A stretch of DNA of 10,245 nucleotides from Roseiarcus sp035656495 (lineage in GTDB: Bacteria; Pseudomonadota; Alphaproteobacteria; Rhizobiales; Beijerinckiaceae). Shown here one piece after another: positions 6,452 to 10,245 of this stretch (position 1 is its first letter; each line of letters starts with the position of its first letter). The notes under the pieces were generated by a model that saw only the letters and a program-made list of their open reading frames with translations, was not told where the DNA came from and did no database searches. The position numbers and the translations under genes are program-made. Location: assembly GCA_035656495.1 (NCBI GenBank), contig DASRSL010000117.1:1-10245 (forward strand), given 5' to 3'.

Positions 6452-6886
6452 TCAGTCCCAGTCCCGCGCGGCGGCGTCGGTCTCCCGGTCGAAGATTCGC
6501 TTCGGCCAGAATCCCGATCCTTCTTCGAGCAGACGCTTATTGCGGCGAATCGGCGATTCGCCCGACTGGAAATCGTCGTTTTCGGCAAGCCCATCGGTCG
6601 GACGCCAGCAGTCGCCGAGGATCTCCGCCCCCAGCCGTCCGATCCAGGTGACATCGCTCGGTTCGCAGGGGTCGCACTCGCGGACGACGGCCTCTCGCTC
6701 TCGGCCGGCCGAATCGCGGGCGCCGGCAAGCGGTTTGTCGCAGGAGGGCCCTCCCCGCTTCGTCGTCAGCAGGAAAATGATGTTGGAATCCTCCACGACT
6801 TCGCTCAGGACGTAGGTCGGCGATTTGCAGAGCGAGGGGAATTCGCTCGATTTGCAGCAGTCGCAAGCCAGCCGGCGGAATTTCAT
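6452..6886 (-). CDS. Cysteine-rich hypothetical protein
   Basis: A 144-residue protein I do not recognise. Eight cysteines stand out: Cys8, Cys10, Cys11 and Cys20 near the N-terminus (L-A-C-D-C-C-K), Cys49, the pair Cys71/Cys74 (C-D-P-C) and Cys93. They suggest metal binding, perhaps a zinc-ribbon-like fold. There is no signal peptide or membrane segment. The segment near 23-45 (P-T-Y-V-L-S-E-V-V-E-D...F-L-L-T-T-K-R-G-G) looks like strand and turn structure, and the C-terminal third is charged. Support for a real gene: ATG at 6886 preceded by GGGAGCGAGG, balanced amino-acid composition, and mostly G/C-ending codons. The opposite strand carries longer open frames through the same stretch, but they are arginine/alanine-rich with poor starts. 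No neighbour gives a functional clue. Confidence 0.6.
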   Translation of the reverse strand: MKFRRLACDCCKSSEFPSLCKSPTYVLSEVVEDSNIIFLLTTKRGGPSCDKPLAGARDSAGREREAVVRECDPCEPSDVTWIGRLGAEILGDCWRPTDGLAENDDFQSGESPIRRNKRLLEEGSGFWPKRIFDRETDAAARDWD

Positions 6887-6945
6887 GAGCCTCGCTCCCG
6901 ATTCTTGGAGCGGCAATCGCCACTCGTTCGTGATTCGATTTCGAT

Positions 6946-6964
6946 CCGCAGGAATTGCCTGCGG
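6946..6964. repeat. Perfect 19-bp palindrome CCGCAGG-AATTG-CCTGCGG
   Basis: Seven-base arms at 6946-6952 and 6958-6964 match perfectly around a five-base centre. It lies 60 bases upstream of the start of the cysteine-rich gene, the right place for an operator or a leader hairpin of that gene. No T tract follows on either strand. A terminator of the possible small ORF ending at 7001 is the main alternative. Confidence 0.5.
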
Positions 6965-7000
6965 GCCAGCGCGTCGGTGGCGGCTTCCGGCTACGAAGCG

Positions 7001-7123
7001 TCAGACGGGCGCTGATTGCGCCGAGCCATTGGGGAAAGCGCCCTGCTGAGTGACATCGTTCTGTTCCGTAAGGCGTTTGTTGCGCTGAGTAAGCGACCAA
7101 AGGGCAAAGTTGACAATCGACAT
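7001..7123 (-). CDS. Possible small protein, 40 codons
   Basis: From ATG at 7123 the frame gives a 40-residue peptide beginning M-S-I-V-N-F-A-L-W-S-L and continuing with a polar N-K-R-L-T-E-Q-N-D tail. Its composition is more protein-like than the surrounding frames, and the DNA is less GC-rich than the neighbouring genes. Against it: no Shine-Dalgarno sequence before the ATG, and its in-frame upstream extension looks like random translation. No family recognised. Confidence 0.2.
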   Translation of the reverse strand: MSIVNFALWSLTQRNKRLTEQNDVTQQGAFPNGSAQSAPV

Positions 7124-7156
7124 ATTTGTAGAGGCGGACGCATCGTCATGCGGCTC

Positions 7157-7181
7157 AAATGCGAAAGCCCTCGAGAGGGCT
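7157..7181 (-). terminator. Possible Rho-independent terminator of the cytochrome gene
   Basis: Read on the minus strand, AGCCCT (7181-7176), a four-base CTCG loop and AGGGCT (7171-7166) form a perfect six-pair hairpin. It is followed by TT-CGC-ATTT, a broken T-rich tail. It lies 95 bases after the stop of the minus-strand cytochrome gene. The stem is GC-rich and the position fits, but the T tract is interrupted. Confidence 0.4.
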
Positions 7182-7275
7182 GGGCGTGAGGGCAAGATCG
7201 ATACACGATCATCCGCGCCCTCGAGCCTCATCCCCCGGCTTCCCGCGACTGTCTCCGCAAGCGGAAAAAGCGATT

Positions 7276-8097
7276 TCAGCGGCCGGCAGCTATTGGAACG
7301 TGCGAGAGGTACTCATAGATCGACCGGGCGATCGCCCGCCGCTCCGGCTCGGCGAGAGTCGTCGAGAGAGGCGGCATGGTCGTCTCGGGCCGCACGGCCG
7401 ATGGCTCGAGCGTCCATTTGACGAACTCGGCCGCCGTCATGTCCCGCGCGACGAGAGCGAGATTGCCCTCGACCTTGTCCCCGCCGAAGCCGTTGACCTT
7501 GTGGCACGTCAGGCAATAGGCCTTCACGTTCGTGAGGCTGGGCTCGAGCGCGGGATCGAAGCCGGGCGGACGAAGCGCATCGTCCGATCCCTGGGAAATC
7601 GACACGTCGAACACCTGGTAGGGCCAGTTCCGCGCCCCCTCGGCGAGCAAGTCGGCGTCTCTCCTGTTGTCCCAGACGAGGTAGTACGGACCGAGCGAAA
7701 GGTTCTTTTCGTGCTGATCGAGATTGTCGACCGTGAAGGGGGAGCGGTCCGCGCGGGCGAACGCCAGGTAGGCCCTGCCGCTCATGAGCCGCCTGACGTC
7801 GATCCGCGAGACATAGCCGTCGCGCGCGCGGAACTCGATCGTCTTCGCCTTCGTCCCCCAGTCGCGGCCGAGAGCGGCCGACAGAACGACCGGCGCCGGA
7901 AACGCCAGATAGTCGACTGCGACCGGATGGCCGGGCGCGCGCTCATGAGGCTCGATGACCGTGAGCGCCACGGGCCGGGCCCCGTCTTGCTCCAGCGCCT
8001 CGGGGGCAGGAATCGCTGCGGCGTCGGCGAGAGAAGCGCCGGACCCGAGGGAAATCACAAGAGCGACAGAGAAGGCTTGAAGACGTCCCACCACCAC
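7276..8097 (-). CDS. Exported c-type cytochrome with an N-terminal non-heme domain
   Basis: A 273-residue periplasmic electron carrier. A hydrophobic signal segment (about 5-24) ends at a likely cleavage site near A-D-A-A-A (25-29). Residues about 40-170 form a separate domain with G-R-A-Y-L-A-F (108-114), L-G-P-Y-Y-L-V-W-D-N (135-144) and W-P-Y-Q-V (158-162). I associate this pattern with an oxidoreductase-molybdopterin-like domain found in some cytochrome fusions, but cofactor residues cannot be confirmed. The class I cytochrome c domain follows: heme-attachment C-L-T-C-H at 195-199, and Met241 in T-T-M-P-P as the likely axial ligand. Haem is attached covalently after export. The gene starts with three consecutive GTG codons (8097, 8094, 8091) behind a duplicated GACAGGAACG. 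The AGGA spacing favours the second or third GTG. Divergent from the carboxypeptidase gene. The redox partner is not visible. Confidence 0.9.
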   Translation of the reverse strand: MVVGRLQAFSVALVISLGSGASLADAAAIPAPEALEQDGARPVALTVIEPHERAPGHPVAVDYLAFPAPVVLSAALGRDWGTKAKTIEFRARDGYVSRIDVRRLMSGRAYLAFARADRSPFTVDNLDQHEKNLSLGPYYLVWDNRRDADLLAEGARNWPYQVFDVSISQGSDDALRPPGFDPALEPSLTNVKAYCLTCHKVNGFGGDKVEGNLALVARDMTAAEFVKWTLEPSAVRPETTMPPLSTTLAEPERRAIARSIYEYLSHVPIAAGR

Positions 8098-8116
8098 GTT
8101 CCTGTCCGTTCCTGTC
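8097..8116 (-). repeat. Tandem 10-bp duplication carrying two Shine-Dalgarno-like cores
   Basis: CGTTCCTGTC occurs twice head to tail at 8097-8106 and 8107-8116. Read on the minus strand it is GACAGGAACG repeated, ending in the first GTG of the cytochrome gene. Each copy contains AGGA. The nearer AGGA is two bases before the first GTG and eight before the third, so it probably serves a downstream GTG. The farther copy would be well placed for the first GTG only. Confidence 0.55.
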
Positions 8117-8258
8117 GCAGCCTTTTGCAGATTGAGCAGGGCGGCCCCAGCCCCAAGCTAGCCTTCCTTTGGCCTTTCTGATTCGCGATTGGCGCCGGCG
8201 GGGACAAAATGCCCTGAATAGAGGCCGAGCGCCATTGGGATTCGCCCTGACATTCCAT

Positions 8259-8263
8259 GGAGG
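8259..8263 (+). promoter_or_regulatory. Ribosome binding site of the carboxypeptidase, inside a three-codon upstream ORF
   Basis: GGAGG lies five bases before the ATG at 8269 and fixes that start. The same bases belong to a minimal frame ATG-GAG-GTT-TGA (8257-8268), whose stop is directly followed by the gene's own ATG. Whether the upstream ATG is ever used is unknown. Confidence 0.7.
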
Positions 8264-8268
8264 TTTGA

Positions 8269-9789
8269 ATGCTCGTCGTGCTGCGGCTCCTGGCGGTCGC
8301 CATCGCCCTCATCATCGCGGCGGCGCCGCTTTCGGCCGAGGAACCGAGTGCGAGCGCGCAGCACGGATCTGCGAAATCGGCGAGCGAGGTGAAGCCCGCT
8401 GCAGCCGCAGCGAGGCCTCTGCCCGCCGAATCGACCACGACGCATACGCTGGCGCTCTCCGGCCGCAGCCTCGAGTTCAAGGCCAGCGCCGGCGCCATCG
8501 CGCTCAGCGACGAAAAGGGCGCTCCCGAAGCCGATGTCGCCTATATCGCCTATCAACTGAAGGGGATCGACGCCCGAATGAGGCCGGTGACCTTCGTCTT
8601 CAACGGCGGCCCCGGCGCCGGCTCGGCCTGGCTGCAGCTCGGCGCAGTCGGACCCTGGCGCCTGCCCATGAACGGCCTTGCTCCCTCGTCCGCCCCTACC
8701 CTCGTCGACAATGAAGAGACCTGGCTCGACTTCACCGATCTCGTCTTCATCGATCCCCCGGGCACAGGCTACAGCCGGATTGTCGCGACGGGCGAGGAAG
8801 CGCGCAAGAAGCTCTGGTCGGTGAACGGCGACATCGATGCGCTGAGCACCGTCATTCGCCGTTGGCTCAGCGCGAGCGATCGGCTCACGTCGCCGAAATA
8901 CATCCTCGGAGAAAGTTACGGCGGCTTCCGGGGGCCGAGGCTCGCCGAGGAGTTGGCGACCAAGCAGGGCGTCGGCGTCAACGGCCTCGTCCTGATCTCG
9001 CCGGCCCTCGTGATCGGCTCCGGTACGGTCGCCGACAGCGATCCATTCTCCTTTGCCGCCCTTCTGCCCTCCTATGCGGCGGCTTACCGGGAGAGACGCG
9101 GCGCGTTGCAGCGCCAGGACATGGCCGACGTCGAGCAATATGCAAGCCACGACTATCTGACCGACTTCCTGCGTGGGCCGAACGATGCGGCGGCCGTGGC
9201 GCGCATGGCGCAACGCGTCAGCGAGCTGACCGGCCTCGCGCCGGAGCTGGTCGCTGAGCTCGGCGGACGCGTCGGCAAGGACGCCTTCTTGCGCGAGTTC
9301 GACCGAAAGCAAGGCAAAGTCGCAGCCTTTTACGATGCGACGATCAGCGCCTCCGATCCCGAGCCGCACGACTATCGTAGCCGCTGGCTGGACCCGGTGG
9401 TGGAAGGCTTCGACGCGCCCTTTTCGAGCGCGATCACGGACATCTACAGGAATCGGCTGGGTTGGAAGGTCGACGACCGCTACGAGCTCCTCAACGGAGC
9501 GGTGAGCGGCGCCTGGAACTGGGGGCCCAGTCGAGCGCCGGAGTCGGTTTCGGCTTTCAAGCGTCTGTTGGCGCTCGACCCCAACTTCAGGGTGCTGGTC
9601 GCCCATGGGCTCACCGACGTGCAGACGCCCTATTACCGGACGCAACTTCTTATCGATCAAATTCCCGATTATGGCCGGCCGGGGCGCTTGAAATTGAAGG
9701 TCTATGGCGGCGGCCATATGTTCTATTCCCGCGACGACTCGCGCAAGGCGCTGCGGGAAGAGGCGCGCTGTTTGATCGAAGGCAGGTGA
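8269..9789 (+). CDS. S10 family serine carboxypeptidase-like protein, exported
   Basis: A 506-residue secreted alpha/beta hydrolase of peptidase family S10, which removes C-terminal residues from peptides; some members act as acyltransferases, so the exact substrate is open. The hydrophobic N-terminus (1-21) with cleavage near L-S-A at 23 is a signal peptide, followed by an alanine/serine-rich linker to about 55. Family landmarks are present in order: oxyanion-hole N-G-G-P-G-A-G-S (112-119), I-D-P-P-G-T-G-Y-S (161-169), nucleophile Ser216 in G-E-S-Y-G-G (214-219), Asp450 in A-H-G-L-T-D (445-450) and His483 in G-G-G-H-M-F-Y (480-486). The triad is therefore complete. Length is normal for bacterial members. 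The start is fixed by GGAGG. Transcribed divergently from the cytochrome gene. An apparent 693-codon frame on the other strand is its antisense shadow. Confidence 0.95.
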   Translation: MLVVLRLLAVAIALIIAAAPLSAEEPSASAQHGSAKSASEVKPAAAAARPLPAESTTTHTLALSGRSLEFKASAGAIALSDEKGAPEADVAYIAYQLKGIDARMRPVTFVFNGGPGAGSAWLQLGAVGPWRLPMNGLAPSSAPTLVDNEETWLDFTDLVFIDPPGTGYSRIVATGEEARKKLWSVNGDIDALSTVIRRWLSASDRLTSPKYILGESYGGFRGPRLAEELATKQGVGVNGLVLISPALVIGSGTVADSDPFSFAALLPSYAAAYRERRGALQRQDMADVEQYASHDYLTDFLRGPNDAAAVARMAQRVSELTGLAPELVAELGGRVGKDAFLREFDRKQGKVAAFYDATISASDPEPHDYRSRWLDPVVEGFDAPFSSAITDIYRNRLGWKVDDRYELLNGAVSGAWNWGPSRAPESVSAFKRLLALDPNFRVLVAHGLTDVQTPYYRTQLLIDQIPDYGRPGRLKLKVYGGGHMFYSRDDSRKALREEARCLIEGR

Positions 9790-9816
9790 CGCCGTACGCC
9801 TTGCGTTGCGCGAAGG

Positions 9817-9850
9817 GGAGCGGACGGATCGGGCCGCCGGCCCGCGCTCC
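9817..9850 (+). terminator. GC-rich hairpin downstream of the carboxypeptidase
   Basis: GGGCCG (9831-9836) and CGGCCC (9838-9843) are perfect complements with a single central base, flanked by GGAGCG (9817-9822) and CGCTCC (9845-9850), which can pair outside it around an unequal internal loop. It starts 28 bases after the TGA. There is no T run, so it would work as an RNA 3' end-protecting structure or a weak terminator rather than a classical one. Confidence 0.3.
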
Positions 9851-9912
9851 ATCCGGATCCGAGGGTGACATCGGGCGACTTTCCCGCCACGCCGTCGCGC
9901 TCTATCGCGCGT

Positions 9913-10060
9913 ATGGCGCACGCATGCGGCCAACAGGCGATCGTCGCAAACTTCCAGATGGCCGGGACCACTCGCCGACGCCGCGGAGGAATTTGACACC
10001 ATCGTGTTTGTGCTCGCGATGGCGTTGGAAGCCGCCCTCGAAGCGCTCGCCCTCCGATGA
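9913..10060 (+). pseudogene. Possible frameshifted small gene remnant
   Basis: The frame from ATG 9913 begins M-A-H-A-C-G-Q-Q-A-I-V-A-N-F-Q-M-A-G and then turns arginine-rich, ending at 9996. The neighbouring frame contains E-E-F-D-T-I-V-F-V-L-A-M-A-L-E-A-A-L-E-A-L-A-L-R followed by TGA at 10058-10060. Both pieces look protein-like and one frame change between about 9965 and 9983 would join them into roughly 48 residues ending in an amphipathic or hydrophobic helix. No family recognised and no ribosome binding site before 9913, so this may be chance. Confidence 0.2.
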
Positions 10061-10199
10061 GGGCGCGGAAGAGGATGCGACGCACGCCCGCTTGTTTGCC
10101 CCCAAGCCAGCCGCGCCGGCTTCCTCTGGCCCGTGGCTCGCGCCGTGCTACGGGACCGTCCATTTTTGGAGTGGCTTGCCGATGGGGACGATTGGAGTA

Positions 10200-10242
10200 A
10201 TACATTAACTGAGTCAATTTTGACTTTGAAAATATACATTAA
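10200..10242. promoter_or_regulatory. AT-rich operator-like block: inverted repeat between direct repeats
   Basis: ATACATTAA occurs at 10200-10208 and again at 10234-10242. Between them AGTCAA-TT-TTGACT (10212-10225) is a perfect 14-bp inverted repeat. The last 48 bases of the window contain only 9 G or C, against a strongly GC-rich remainder. The arrangement resembles a promoter/operator for a gene beyond the right edge. TTGACT at 10220-10225 could act as a -35, with the -10 falling at the very edge. Confidence 0.45.
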
Positions 10243-10245
10243 AAA

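Larger units (their letters stand above)
6887..7275. other. Mostly non-coding stretch between two minus-strand genes
   Basis: Contains the 19-bp palindrome, a doubtful 40-codon ORF (7001-7123, -), a TTGACA at 7110-7115 with no partner -10 at proper spacing, and the hairpin at 7166-7181. No other frame has a credible start and composition. Confidence 0.55.
9790..10245. other. Right-edge stretch without an intact gene
   Basis: After the carboxypeptidase no frame combines a ribosome binding site with plausible composition. The stretch contains the hairpin at 9817-9850, a possible frameshifted gene remnant at 9913-10060, and an abrupt AT-rich tail from about 10198 with operator-like repeats. A gene starting just beyond the right edge is likely but not visible. 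Confidence 0.55.

Noticed and set aside
6320..7015. 231-codon open frame on the plus strand over the cysteine-rich gene
   Set aside because: The minus-strand frame has a better ribosome binding site, a more balanced composition and G/C-biased third positions; the plus-strand frame is rich in A, R, S and P with no motif.
7110..7138. TTGACA at 7110-7115 as a plus-strand promoter
   Set aside because: No acceptable -10 at 16-18 bases, and no plus-strand gene follows; the nearest plus-strand gene begins at 8269.
7159..8181. 340-codon open frame on the plus strand
   Set aside because: Antisense to the cytochrome gene, which has a signal peptide and a heme-binding C-x-x-C-H site; the plus-strand product is arginine-rich noise.
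8158..10239. 693-codon open frame on the minus strand
   Set aside because: It is antisense to the S10 carboxypeptidase, which has a complete catalytic triad, signal peptide and ribosome binding site. The minus-strand product is arginine/alanine-rich with no recognisable motif, and its start lies in the AT-rich operator-like block without a Shine-Dalgarno site.
1..10245. tRNA, rRNA, CRISPR array, insertion sequence or toxin-antitoxin module
   Set aside because: No cloverleaf-like segment, regularly spaced repeat array, transposase motif or toxin partner was seen by eye on either strand.

Overview
The window reads as ordinary chromosome of a GC-rich alphaproteobacterium. The support is the sdhE-mfd gene pair with a four-base overlap, the strong G/C preference at third codon positions, and two tandem DUF29 genes. 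Rhizobiales-like is my inference (Beijerinckiaceae or Methylocystaceae would fit); no rRNA or other decisive marker is present. I see no tRNA, rRNA, CRISPR array, transposase or phage gene.

Layout, left to right. (1) 2-322, +: the 3' part of a TfoX N-terminal-domain protein, cut by the window edge. (2) 378-932, -: a 184-residue HD-domain protein whose His/Asp set fits a dinuclear-metal oxygenase or phosphohydrolase. (3) 1084-1524 and 1657-2097, +: two tandem DUF29 paralogues of identical length, about 69% identical by hand count. Each is preceded at the same distance by a similar promoter-like element lying almost on its ATG. (4) 2121-5678, -: mfd, the transcription-repair coupling factor, expressed with sdhE (5675-5980, -) from a likely promoter near 6070. 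A GC-rich hairpin separates mfd from the convergent DUF29 genes and also encodes the last residues of Mfd. (5) 5981-6451: no convincing gene; a 12-bp direct repeat and a short palindrome. (6) 6452-6886, -: a cysteine-rich hypothetical protein with a good ribosome binding site and a perfect 19-bp palindrome upstream. (7) 6887-7275: mostly non-coding, with a possible 40-codon ORF and a probable terminator of the next gene. (8) 7276-8097, -: an exported two-domain c-type cytochrome. (9) 8269-9789, +: an exported S10 serine carboxypeptidase, divergent from the cytochrome. (10) 9790-10245: no intact gene; a possible frameshifted remnant, then an abrupt AT-rich tail (about 19% G+C over the last 48 bases) with an inverted repeat flanked by 9-bp direct repeats.

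Functionally, mfd and sdhE are housekeeping: DNA repair coupled to transcription, and flavinylation of succinate dehydrogenase. The cytochrome and the carboxypeptidase both carry signal peptides and share a 171-bp divergent intergenic region, so both act outside the cytoplasm, but nothing in the sequence ties their functions together. I found no clear new multi-gene system. The best leads are the HD protein, the DUF29 pair with its promoter-like elements, the cysteine-rich protein with its palindrome, and the AT-rich operator-like block at the right edge.
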